Shown here one piece after another: positions 46,301-53,690 of a DNA stretch of 64,000 nucleotides; position 1 is the stretch's first letter, and every line of letters starts with the position of its first letter. Under the pieces are notes generated by a model. That model was not told where the DNA came from. It did no database searches and saw only the letters and a list, made by a program, of their open reading frames with translations. A program made the translations under genes and the position numbers. The stretch lies in the NCBI GenBank assembly GCA_963556495.2, contig OY747703.1, forward strand, positions 26,617,796 through 26,681,795. Reading direction: 5' to 3'. The stretch is from Valencia hispanica. Taxonomy: Eukaryota > Chordata > Actinopteri > Cyprinodontiformes > Valenciidae.

Positions 46301-48959
46301 TTTTTCTCTGTTGCTGAAATCAAAACTGAAATACAAATAACTCTAAATAATCTAAGTCACTTCCTACTAGATATAATTCCCTTACAGGGGAGAATGAGTA
46401 GGTCATATAAAATTACTTTAAATAATCAGTTCTCAAAGAGGGTTAAACAACACCCAAATGGTGCACGAATTGACGCATGGTCAGTTTGAAATGTCCCCCA
46501 GTAGACGGTACAATTTGCCACCTGAAAAGGTTGAGCATGAGACAAGCAAAGCTGCAATGGTACAAAATGGTGAGGGCCTAGATGCTTCCCAGATGCTTCT
46601 TGTAGCTTTGCAAATGTAGATTTTAAAAACAGAGCTACTTAAATAAGAGTGCCAAATGGATGACGCTCCTTTTACTTGACAAATCATAATTGACTGTTAA
46701 GGTTTTTTGTTTCCAAATATATTTCCAAAGAGACTAATTTTTCTCTCTTGTAGCTGAGGTATCAGCAGGGGCGGAGCTTGCCACTTGAGTGCCCTAACCA
46801 CAAAGGGTTTGTGGTGCCCCACCCCAAGATTCACAGATTTGTCTGTGGAACTTAACTTCCATGTTATTTGTGGAAAATTCACTTATTCACTGTTTTCTTC
46901 CCCATATAGCTTGATATCTAAAAAAAAAAGATCAACAAAAATGCATGGTACATTGCCACGTTAGTTGGGTGATGTTTGCAAAGCAGACAATCCAGCAGCG
47001 GCATTCATTTGCCCCCCCCCCAAAGAGCTGAGATAGGGAAGACTGTAGATGTTAGCTTCTGCAGTGGTGCTAAGAATGTTTTCACTGTGGGTATTCATGC
47101 AGCTTTGGTGTTTGAAGCTGATCCATATAATCATAACAGAGTTTGTTTCCCTGAGGAAAATTCATTAGGGGGAGCTTATTAAAACCAAAAATCCTCAAAG
47201 TCTGCAGGACTTCCTAATATTAAGTATTAGATCAGACTAACTGCTGGTCAGAGTTTGTCTTTTTGGTCTAAAACAGTAAAATAATTCTGGACGTCTTTAC
47301 TTTTCTCTCTCTCATATGTGTGCGCCCACAGCTGCTCTCAGCGCCAAAACTGACGAGACGGTAACAGGAGGAGAGGGCAAGGAACGTTCAATTATCATCC
47401 CACTGTCTTGTCTTTTTCTCTTTTACAATCCGACTCTCATGCCTTTTCGAGGCCACGTCCAAAAACAGGTGTCTGCCAAACCTGAGACTGAGGCTCAGGC
47501 GAACAGACCCTTGGGAGGTGGAGGACGGGGGCACCAGCAGAGATTCATCTTTTTCTCGAGCAAATATTCTACTTTTGTAACTTATATCTATTAAGATACA
47601 CATTTTTATTTTAAATATGTCGCTATTATGATTACTATAATTCCAATGATTTTTCAAGATCCTGACTTGTTGGCGCCCTACGTTTTGCGCATGATGCGCA
47701 TGGGCGGAGCGCCGGGTATCAGTGCAATAGCCTTCTCTAAGCCATCTGAAGGGCAGTGTGCAGCAAGAAGGAGGGGAGAGGGAGCACTCTTGTACGCAAA
47801 CCCTGGCTCTTTAGTATGTATTTAATTTAAAGGACTTTAAACTGTAGGAAGGGTGTGATTTTGAAAAAAGTAACCGGCCCATGTCTGTACTCTAGATCTG
47901 GTTCATCATTACCCTTTTTTGTAAGCCCTGCTGAGGCTGAAAACCCGAGGTGGGGTTAAGTTATACCAGTAAAAAACTACATCTCATCAGTTTCTTAAAC
48001 ATTCGCATCGCATTGTGGAATTTAGCAGAAAGGCAGCACTGCTGTTCTCCTCCCAGTGAAACACCAGTTTGAGCATTGTGGCTGTTTATGACCGTCATCT
48101 CATGTTGCAACTCTTAACTTGGGGTTATTGCAGCAGGACTAAGGTTGGTTATTAAGACTTCATGACTCAACAGCCTGCATGAGCAACAACCCAGCTCAGA
48201 CTCAAGGAGATCAGGATGGGTCGATGTGGGATGAAACTTTGAAGAATAAATAAGAAATCAGCAGTGAGTCACACTTTTCTGACACAGAGGAAGGAGGGTT
48301 GCTCCCATTATGTGCATGTAAAGACAATCCATTGTTGTTGTTGTTGTTTTAAACACATCTGTTAAATCCATGTTTTTCTCTGTTGGTGGGAAGCTCTGTG
48401 CATCTGAGAATGAAACGACCATATGCTGGTCTATAGTACACACAAACACCAAATGGTTCCCAAGCTCAGGGGAAAACAGCAAGACAAATAATAAATCACA
48501 CATGTAGGTGTTGTTTCCTTTCAAATTGAATTTAACCAAGCTTCCATTATCAGTTTTATTTAAGTCTAATGAAAAAGTGGAATAATTTACAAAAAGGTGG
48601 ACTTGTACTGTTATCCAGTTGGTTGTAAAAGCAGAGGCTGCATGAAATCAAACCACGTTGTTGCAGCATTAATTATTCATTTCCCCCCTCATAATAAACA
48701 CAATAAAATAAACTTATTTTCGAGAAATTTCAGTAAAAGCAAACACCCAGGTTACTGCTGATGAAGATGTCTCCCGATCAGCATAACACCCTTGAGGTCC
48801 ACACCCATTCATCCATTGCAGTCATTGTTTCCGTTTCTTCGCCCCGGTTTGGAGAGAAGAGGGGAAAACCATCAAAGATCGAGGAGGAGAAAGCTGTGAC
48901 ACGTCAAGCTTATTGTTCTTACCGTATTTAGGGTCTGGGTTTTTCTCCTCTAGCTCCAT
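15603..48959 (-). CDS. slc44a2: Choline transporter-like protein 2 (SLC44A2/CTL2), short C-terminus isoform
   Basis: Multipass choline transporter of the SLC44 family, known from plasma membrane and mitochondria. Exons in order: 48923-48959, 36846-36894, 36665-36738, 35848-35932, 34359-34443, 34145-34264, 33981-34041, 33758-33884, 30809-30892, 30440-30552, 30231-30362, 29252-29351, 25674-25766, 25474-25558, 25081-25343, 24752-24846, 22509-22612, 22352-22425, 22178-22248, 21991-22079, 19848-19932, then 15603-15712. Phases agree throughout, giving 711 residues (human about 706). Landmarks: FDPNFKGPI near residue 18; first membrane helix about 33-53; a Cys-rich extracellular loop about 54-235 with N-glycosylation sequons at N191 and N204; a cluster of hydrophobic helices from about 235; [12 protein letters not shown] near 480; [14 protein letters not shown] near 565; YYWVPIL ending at 647. 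The C-terminus reads [14 protein letters not shown] 12-kb first intron separates the 12-codon first exon. An alternative terminal exon lies at 19133-19638. Confidence 0.96.
15775..16510 (+). mobile_element. Tc1-like transposon remnant
   Basis: Left end TTTTGGTCAGAAGTTAACAT resembles a Tc1-type terminus. Further in are CACCAGATCTCAATTCAATA, TTTGGGATGTGGTAGATC, and CATCATGGATGCGCAGCC followed by AACAAATATGCAG, from the 3' part of a transposase-derived fish repeat. Badly decayed. Confidence 0.6.
16655..17835 (+). mobile_element. Tc1-like remnant interrupted by a hAT-like fragment
   Basis: Phrases such as GTCCTGTTGGAACACCCAAC, GATTTTAGGTGAAG and CCTCAGCATGATGCTGCC are typical of an old Tc1-like copy. 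The stretch at about 17395-17540, with AATATCGTTTATTGCAATAA and ATCGTGATAGGCCTAATTA, is from a hAT-like family and appears to sit inside it. Confidence 0.55.
17890..17895 (-). terminator. slc44a2: Possible poly(A) signal for the long-tail slc44a2 transcript
   Basis: AATAAA on the minus strand about 1.24 kb after the stop at 19133, followed within 30-50 nt by a T/GT-rich stretch (about 17840-17865) that could be the downstream element. No AATAAA was noticed nearer the stop. The 3' UTR would be 17.87-19.13 kb, with no other recognisable content. Confidence 0.4.
19133..19638 (-). CDS. slc44a2: slc44a2 alternative terminal exon with acidic Lys/Glu-rich tail
   Basis: Spliced to the exon at 19848-19932, this exon adds 167 residues, giving an 843-residue isoform. 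It begins [16 protein letters not shown], a parallel of the start of the distal terminal exon at 15603-15712, so the two exons look like duplicates used alternatively. After LSKSRK comes a low-complexity tail of about 135 residues rich in Glu, Lys, Asp, Gln and Ala. A 21-bp tandem duplication encodes VEDECDG twice (about 19508-19549). The acceptor is weak: the AG follows a run of A, and the upstream tract is poor in pyrimidines, which suits regulated splicing. The tail has no domain I recognise and is probably disordered and cytosolic. Confidence 0.85.
19639..21990. other. slc44a2 introns 20 and 21 region outside exon 19848-19932
   Basis: 19639-19847 separates exon 21 from the long-tail terminal exon. 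In 19933-21990, 20990-21720 holds a decayed Tc1-like copy, recognisable from TTTTTGGTTCCCCTGCTGTC, CATTATCCAGCTGACACATT and CCCTCCACCATGCATGTC. The rest shows nothing recognisable. Confidence 0.45.
22860..23300 (-). mobile_element. Tc1-like remnant, part 1
   Basis: Begins GTATTAATACCTCTTAAATC. It contains TCCACTTGTGTGTAATTTAA, GTGAAGGCCTCAGATGTTTG and ACCAAGGAACGCAGTAGATG, arranged opposite to the copies at 3.6 and 12.2 kb. The transposase part seems to resume at 24290-24560, suggesting an insertion or rearrangement between. Confidence 0.6.
23301..24289. other. Unassigned sequence between two Tc1 fragments
   Basis: Includes an AT-rich block with repeated ATTAATA/AACTAA words (24113-24205). 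Two overlapping plus-strand open frames (23596-23914) look accidental. This may be a separate insertion into the Tc1 copy; no termini were found. Confidence 0.35.
24290..24560 (-). mobile_element. Tc1-like remnant, part 2
   Basis: Phrases ACATGGTGGTGGTAACATAA, TTCACTTTCCAGCTGGACAA and AAAACCTGTTGAAGGC are from the catalytic half of a Tc1-like transposase, read in the same direction as the 22860-23300 fragment. Stops break every frame. Confidence 0.6.
26422..27346. mobile_element. TTAA-flanked non-autonomous element nested in the hAT copy
   Basis: Left end AGAGTAACTAAACCCC and right end GGGGTTTAGTTACACT are 15 of 16 matched inverted repeats, directly flanked by TTAA at 26418-26421 and 27347-27350. 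The GC-rich core contains a long inverted repeat of about 70 bp per arm (26811-26881 and 27030-27102). Its termini and TTAA sites resemble Kolobok or piggyBac families. No coding capacity recognised. Confidence 0.85.
26811..27102. repeat. Long inverted repeat, arms about 70 bp, 150-bp GC-rich loop
   Basis: The left arm includes GAACGTTAGCCTATGTTAGC and then CATTACCACTCAGAGACTGG. The right arm ends GGCTAACGTTCG as its near-perfect reverse complement. An RNA copy would fold into a long hairpin. Confidence 0.9.
28247..28325. repeat. (AT)n microsatellite
   Basis: About 79 bp of uninterrupted AT inside the hAT element. Tyr-Ile open frames on both strands here are artefacts. Confidence 0.98.
29400..30192. 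mobile_element. TTAA-flanked non-autonomous DNA element, copy B
   Basis: Left TTAA (29396-29399) then AAGGGAACATAT; right ATATGTCCCTT then TTAA (30193-30196). Same family as copy A at 5935-6786, sharing CTCTATAAACACTCCA, CCTAGCAACAAG and GTGACAGAGCC. It is interrupted by a foldback element at 29684-29952. Ends 38 bp from slc44a2 exon 11. Confidence 0.8.
29684..29952. mobile_element. Foldback MITE nested in copy B
   Basis: Left arm TCCTGCCAAAATTAAAAATA plus AATAAATACA; right arm TGTATTTATTTATTTTCAAT plus TTTGGCAGGA, nearly perfect reverse complements. The AT-rich interior also pairs imperfectly. No coding capacity. The TGCCAAAAT ends are typical of a common fish MITE. Confidence 0.8.
31240..31640 (+). 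mobile_element. Probable Tc1-like fragment
   Basis: ACACAGCCAAGATATCAGAG and the frame [20 protein letters not shown] resemble the start of a Tc1-type transposase. GAGTGGCCCAGACAGAGTCC and GAGATTCTGTGG resemble its end, with most of the middle missing. Lies just upstream of the LINE fragment. Confidence 0.45.
31828..33200 (+). pseudogene. Broken non-LTR reverse transcriptase (LINE)
   Basis: One frame (31828-32703) carries [51 protein letters not shown] and the catalytic MYADDATLF, the ordered blocks of a LINE reverse transcriptase, most like the CR1/L2/Rex1 group. TAA at 32347-32349 interrupts it, a stop follows NESL at 32703, and reading resumes in another frame at 32933-33199 with [12 protein letters not shown] and AQNRAARV. 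The endonuclease part is absent. It lies in slc44a2 intron 8, on the strand opposite the gene. Confidence 0.85.
33480..33595 (+). repeat. Retroposon 3' end fragment
   Basis: GATCGCTGGAGATAGGCTCC and CCTCCGCGACCCTGCATGGA followed by GATGATGGATGCA resemble the 3' end of fish LINE/SINE families ending in GATG-like words. Confidence 0.5.
34490..35735 (+). mobile_element. Tc1-like transposon remnant
   Basis: Phrases GAAAACCAAGGAACACAGCA, GAGAAGCAGCCAAGAGGCTA, GTGGGAGAATCTGTCCACAG and GGCAGCATCATGCTGTGC follow the order of a fish Tc1-like element read with the transposase forward. No frame remains open through the transposase. In slc44a2 intron 4. Confidence 0.7.
36060..36420 (+). mobile_element. 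Possible Tc1-like fragment
   Basis: AATGCAAATGTTGCAGATG and CGTCTTGGACCAAACTCG plus ATCGACAGAACAATG resemble a Tc1-like copy. Ends not found. Confidence 0.3.
37440..38700 (+). mobile_element. Tc1-like remnant with an L2-like LINE piece inside
   Basis: GTTCAGGTCAGAAGTTTAGA at about 37474 looks like a Tc1 terminus. From 38275 the phrases GCATCTAAATGGACCATCAG, TTAACTCCTCCAAACATTTG and GGTCAAACAGCTCAGTTTG come from the same type of element. Between them (37815-38268) sits the LINE fragment. In slc44a2 intron 1. Confidence 0.5.
37815..38268 (+). mobile_element. L2-like LINE fragment, internally deleted
   Basis: GTGATGGACTCAGACCTGAA, ACAAGGTCAGCCTTCTATCA and the 3' tail around GCCTTTGAGTAAGTGAT and AAATAAAGTTGCCTTGCC match, in opposite orientation, the element at 52127-53690. 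A jump after GACCTTGAAAAACTATGCTT shows an internal deletion. Confidence 0.65.
38701..39916. other. slc44a2 intron 1 segment, nothing recognised
   Basis: AT-rich with a GTGTGTGCGGGTGTGTCC-type stretch near 39374. Short open frames here have no recognisable content. Confidence 0.4.
39917..40439 (+). mobile_element. Solo LTR-like element (TGTCACGG...CATGACA)
   Basis: Starts TGTCACGG and ends CATGACA, with TG/CA ends. The flanks GTATG (39912-39916) and GCATG (40440-40444) form a 5-bp duplication with one mismatch. Inside are a promoter-like CAGTGTATTTAAGCCTGG and, about 90 bp further, AT-rich poly(A)-signal-like sequence, the usual LTR order. It shares architecture with the element at 57415-60779. 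No internal retroelement genes are present. It could instead be another non-autonomous class. Confidence 0.55.
40440..43170. other. slc44a2 intron 1 segment
   Basis: Mostly unrecognised. It holds the candidate alternative first exon (41702-41717) and, at 42880-43100, a decayed repeat with CCCTGTCACGGGTATGAATA and CATTCCACTGATGCTG. Several open frames of 80-106 codons have no recognisable content. Confidence 0.4.
41702..41717 (-). CDS. slc44a2: Candidate alternative first coding exon of slc44a2
   Basis: On the minus strand ATGCATGAAAGACCAG is followed by GTACTG, a possible donor. It would encode MHERP plus one base, exactly the phase needed to join slc44a2 exon 2 (36846-36894). Mammalian SLC44A2 has two promoters giving N-termini that differ in their first residues, one starting with a similar ERP motif. 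Upstream (41720-42100) is plausible 5' UTR sequence, and an octamer-like ATTTGCAT next to an A/T-rich box occurs about 380 bp upstream. The exon is very short and no transcript evidence is available. Confidence 0.35.
43180..43660 (+). pseudogene. 3' remnant of a non-LTR retrotransposon
   Basis: The frame reading [19 protein letters not shown], and then DLPSIQD and (frame-shifted) [14 protein letters not shown] sequence, is the C-terminal end of a fish LINE ORF2. The rest of the element is missing. Short T/A-rich tail follows. Confidence 0.7.
43661..48922. other. Distal part of slc44a2 intron 1, nothing recognised
   Basis: AT-rich intronic sequence with poly(A) runs near 43960 and 44056 and a C9 run near 47013. 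The phrase CAGGGGCGGAGCTTGCCACT at about 46767 may be a hAT-like end. No exon with family similarity was found. Confidence 0.4.
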
Positions 48960-49230
48960 TCTCACGCACGGTTCTTCTCCTCGCTGATGATCAAACCTGA
49001 GACAGCACAGTTACCATGGAAATGTCCAGGCGCAGAAAAAAACCATGAAGAAGTGACCGAGCTGTAGCTCCTACAGCGCTCGGAGAGGGAGAGAGCTAGA
49101 GGGACCACCCCAAAACACGCGCATTCACGTCGCATTCCGCAAATAAGGGAAACCAGGCGCAGCCAATCAGAAGGCGAGTTTAGGGAACTGACGAGTTCTG
49201 CAGCCAATCAATGTGTCACTGAGCAGATGT
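48960..49230 (-). promoter_or_regulatory. slc44a2: slc44a2 main promoter and 5' UTR region
   Basis: The region upstream of the ATG at 48959 is richer in CG dinucleotides than its surroundings. It carries two CCAAT boxes in reverse orientation to the gene (49163-49167, 49204-49208). Two very short upstream reading frames start at ATGGTTTTT and ATGGTAACT inside the likely 5' UTR. There is no clear TATA box. This is inferred from position; the start of transcription cannot be read from the sequence. Confidence 0.5.
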
Positions 49231-50346
49231 ATTAAACTTTCGGTCACATTGTTGTGGAATGCTGAGGGTGTGAAAACTGAAAGCTATTTCATATTATTTC
49301 ATTTCACAGAAGTAAATCAATTACATTCAGTGCATTACAAGCATTTAAGTAGGCCTACCTGTAAACCTTTTACCATTATAACCAACAACTTCAAAGTATT
49401 TTAATGAGATTTTATGCTATAGGCTACAAACACAAAGTGGTGAATAATTGTGTTGTGGATGGAAAAACACACAATATTCTATTTTTTTAAAATAAAATAG
49501 GAAAAGTGGGACATACATATGTATATAGTCCCTCTGAGTCAATACTTTGTGGAACAATTATTGGCATCAGTTACAGCTGCAATTTTAGGGTATGTCCCTG
49601 CTAGCTTTGCATATCTTTGTCACCTTTTTCTCATTCTTCTTAGCAAAAAAGCTCAATATCAGTCAGATTGCATGAATTATATATGTGAATGACGAAAATC
49701 TAACAGATTTTCAATTAGATTATGATCAGAGATTTAGTTGGATTTAGCTCACCGGGCATTTCCATCACATGAAAATTTGCCAGTACGTTCAGAGTCTTCT
49801 TACCGGAAGCTAATAACTCTGCTCCAGTATCAAGTCATTTGGAGCCTGTTGCAGGGTAAAAGCATCACCACAGGATGGCAGCATCAGGGAGGGGGCAGTG
49901 TGTTCAGGTAATGAGCAGTATTTTCCTCCACCCATAACATTTTGCATGCAAGTGACAAAAAAAAAATGTAGTTCCAATCTGACCAAATCACTTGCACATT
50001 TTGCTGTGTACCCTGGTTTGTTGCAAACAATAAACCGGACTTCTTGTGACTTTCATTCAACGTGGCGTTTCTTCTCAGAATTCTTCTATAGAGTCTGAAT
50101 TTGTGGAGAACACAGCTAATCGTTGTTGTATGGATAGATAGTCCCACCTAAGCTGTGGATCTCTACAGCTCCTCAAGAGTTACCAAAGGCATTTTGGCTT
50201 GTTGTCTAAATTGATGCTCTCCTTGCCTGGTTTGTCAGCTTAGGTGGAAGACCGTACCATGGTAGGTTTGCAGTTGTGTCATACTCTTTTATTTTTTAGA
50301 TAATGGATAGAACTGTTCAAAGGTTGGGATATTGTTTTAATGTAGG
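49231..50346 (+). mobile_element. Tc1-like transposon remnant (from about 49425)
   Basis: From 49425 the order of phrases fits a Tc1-like copy: CACAAAGTGGTGAATAATTG, CTCTGAGTCAATACTTTGTG, TACAGCTGCAATTTTAGGGT, AGCTGTGGATCTCTACAGCT and GTAGGTTTGCAGTTGTGTCA. The transposase is broken. 49231-49424 shows nothing recognisable. Confidence 0.7.
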
Positions 50347-52126
50347 GTTTAACCAAACCCTACATAAAATAAACAGTTCCAAATCGTTATTTAGAAACTA
50401 ATTTGAATTTAAATTCAATTTTGACCTGAATCTAATTTATCCCAACAGAAATAATGGAAATGAAATATTTAGTTTGGGGCTATCTTGCTTTAATATTCTA
50501 AAATATATCTTAAAAAAACAAATATTTGACTTTAAAATGTGCATTTCACAGAAATAATAGCACTGGTAAAAGAAATACTGTAATAGTGGGAGTAGTACTA
50601 TATGTCAAATGAGAGCCATAGGCTTGGTGAAAGGGAGATAGAACCGTGTAGGTACTGCTAACCTCTGTGTTGCTTTTTCTAACTCATCTACATTAAATCA
50701 ACACTGATGTTAAACTTAGTTGATGACCTTCCTGCAGAAATGAAAACATCCTTGAAATGACAAAGCTTTGGGAGACACTCACGTTTCGTTACATAACTCT
50801 ATTCGCTGAAACCATCAGATACAAAAGTGTCATGTGCAGCTTTGCCAGGAAAGGAATGAATAATTTAACAGAATGAGATGCAATCAGGTTTCCTCAGAAA
50901 ACTATCCGGACCCATCCCCTGAGCTATAACATCCAATAAAGCCAAAAAAAAGCAGCTGAATATGTGTTACAGAGCTGCAAACCTTTCTTTTAATTATCCT
51001 GTTTCAATTTTTATTTTATATACTGATGTAGGACGTTGCAAAAGACCAATTACAACATGATTCTTACACTAACTCCAAGATATTGTACTGTATGTTTTAA
51101 ATCAAAATGAAAAGGGGTTCTAAATTTGTAGTGTAACAATCCAACCAGAAGTTGTAAAAGTAAAGCTTTTCCAACTTTCCCACTATACAATTACACTGTC
51201 CAATTCCTCCAAAACAGATTGGTGTACTCATTTATCAGACCACACTGTAATTATTTACACTGTAATTGTCTATCCCAGACGTTTTGCAGTTGAAGAAAGT
51301 AGACACACCTCCTGTTAGAGGCACCAACAAGGATTCTTATGAGTTTTACCTTTTTTTAATACAGTGAAATCAAAGACCATAAGTGTCCAGCTCAGGTAGT
51401 ATCAGGCAATGCTTTTTCAACCCTGCTGCTCGGGGTACACTGCCCGGCATGTTTTAGATGTTTCCCTGCTCAAGCAAACCTGATTTCAATTGATGGCTGA
51501 TGAACAGGCTTTTACTGAACCACAACCCGTGTTAAAGCAGGGACGCAAATAAAACATGCAGGGCTGTGTGCCTTGAGGACCAAGGTGGAGAAACACTGGT
51601 ATACCACTGACAGTGGTACTTGGCTGGAAATATGGCACTGCTTTGCTTAGCACAGTTTTGGTATTTGTAGGCTAATATGTTCAAACAAAACCTGGTCCAA
51701 AAATGTTTTGTTATCTAAGATCTACTCTTCAAATGTACTAAGATGCAAACTCTCAGTTAAATATGTAACCTCTCAGCATGTTTCTTAAACTCAGCCTGCA
51801 TTGTAATGTTTAAGTGTTTGTCTCCAAGAGTGAGATAATATGAATTATCAACCAAAATACTGTCCAAATTAATTAAATGCACTACCATAAAGCCCCCCCC
51901 CCCCCCGCCCCTGATGATCAGGATCATCATCACTTGTTCCTGGTCCCATTACAGATATTTCCTTAAAATTTCATCATAATCTCTCAATAACTTATTGAGT
52001 TATGGTGCTAACTAACGAGCAACAAGACAAATCTTGGCGAAGAAATATCCTCCTTGGCAGAGGTAATAATGAGGTATGTGTGATAATGAGTGGTTAGGGG
52101 GGCCCCAAGTGCAGAGGTATAGTCAT
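50347..52126. other. Intergenic spacer between slc44a2 and gcdh
   Basis: No gene recognised. A C14 run occupies 51893-51906. The stretch 51230-51620 has repeat-like words but could not be assigned. Confidence 0.4.
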
Positions 52127-53690
52127 TAGGCAAGGCAAGGCAATATTATTTGTATAGCACACTTTCTACAATAAGGTAATTCAAGGGGCTTTACATGATA
52201 GGGGTAAAAAAAAATTGCAGTAAAACGCAGACAAAGCATATAAAGTAAAAACAGCAATAAAGCAAGAAGCATGGACAAAACATGACACATCAAAGCATTA
52301 CTCAAAGGCAGCTCTAAACAGATATGCTGTTAGTTGTGATTTCCTTGCATGGTTCATCTGCACTCGGCCCAATGTCCTTTTTTACCTTTTCTTTTAACTG
52401 TGTGTGTGCATGGAAGATGGGTTGGGGGGAGGGGGGTATAACTGTGAGCATGCTTTTAAATCTGTGGGGGAGGGAAGGGAAGGTGGTTTTATGTGGGGTC
52501 ATTTTAATCTGTAAAGCACTTTGTGATGCAACTTCTTGTATGAAAAGCGCTTCATAAATAAAGTTTGATTTGATTTGATTTGAAAAGAACTCAGTGTTTC
52601 AGCAGCTTTGCAGTTTTCTGGAAGTTTGTTCCAGATTAGAGGAGCATAGAAACTGAAAGCTGCTTCTCCATGTTTGGTTCTTCTTCTAGGGATGTTGAGT
52701 AGACTGGAATTAGAGGACCTGAGTGTTCTGGGGGGTTTGGTCCTAGCCCATTCAATGATTTATAAACTAGTAAAAGTATTTTGAAGTCTATTTTTGAGCT
52801 ACAGGGAGCCAGTGTAAGGACTTTAGAACTGGGGTGATGTGCTCTACTTTCTTGTTTCTAGTGAGGATGCGAGCAGCAGCATTCTGGATCAGCTGCAGCT
52901 GTCTGATTGACTTTTTAGGCAGACCTGTGAGGACGCTGTTGCAGTAATCAATCTGACTAAAGATAAACGCATGGATGAGTTTTTCCAGGTCCTGTTGCGA
53001 CATCAGTCCTTTAATCCTAGAAATGTTCTTCAGGTGATAGAACGCTGACCTTGTTATTGCCTTTATGTGACCCTGGAGGTTCAGGTCTGAGTCCATTACT
53101 ACACCTAGATTTCAGGCCTGATCAGTAGTTTCTAGCTGTATTTACTGAAGCTGTGAGATGACTCTTGATCGTTGCTCTTTAGGTCCAAAATTAATTACTT
53201 CCGTTCTGTTTCTGTTCAGCTGGAGAAAGTTATGGCACAACCATCCATTGATTTGCTTAGGGTTTGGACGGGTTCCAAGTCACCTGGTGACATCGTAATG
53301 GTGACAGATGGAGCCCTGTGGCACCCCACATGTGATTTCTGTTTGTTTTGATGAAAAGTTTCCTATTGAAACAAAGAAGTCCCTGTTCTTTAGGTAAGAC
53401 TCGAACCAGCCAAGTACTGTACTAGAGAGTCCGACCCAGCTCTCCAGTCATTTCAACAGGCCTAGTATATCATGATCAACAGTGTCTAATGCTGCACTGA
53501 GGTCCAACAGAACCAGTACTGTGGTTCTACCACAGTCTGTATTTATGCAGATGTCACTTAATACTTTGACGAGGGCAGTCTCAATGCTGTGGTGAGCTCG
53601 GAAACCAGACTGAAAAACATCAAAGCAGTTGGTCATTGTTAGGAAGCTATTTAACTGCTGAAACACAGCTTTTTCAATAGTTTTCCATTT
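52127..53690 (-). pseudogene. L2-like LINE, 5'-truncated, with a nested insertion
   Basis: On the minus strand the 53448-53666 frame reads FDVFQSGFRAHHSIETALVK and VLLDLSAALDTVDHDIL. The 52788-53096 frame reads [19 protein letters not shown] and LHWLPVAQK. These are reverse-transcriptase and C-terminal blocks of an L2-type ORF2, in separate pieces because of frame breaks and deletion. The 3' end, with GTATAGCACACTTTCTAC, is at 52127-52200. Nested insertion at 52321-52582. Confidence 0.75.
52321..52582 (+). mobile_element. Short retroposon nested in the L2 copy
   Basis: Ends with CACTTTGTGATGCAACTTC, GAAAAGCGCTTCATAAATAA and a (TTTGA)n tail, the 3' end of a common fish retroposon. It interrupts the L2 sequence between words that are nearly contiguous in the L2 piece at 38.03-38.10 kb, showing it inserted later. 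Confidence 0.65.
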
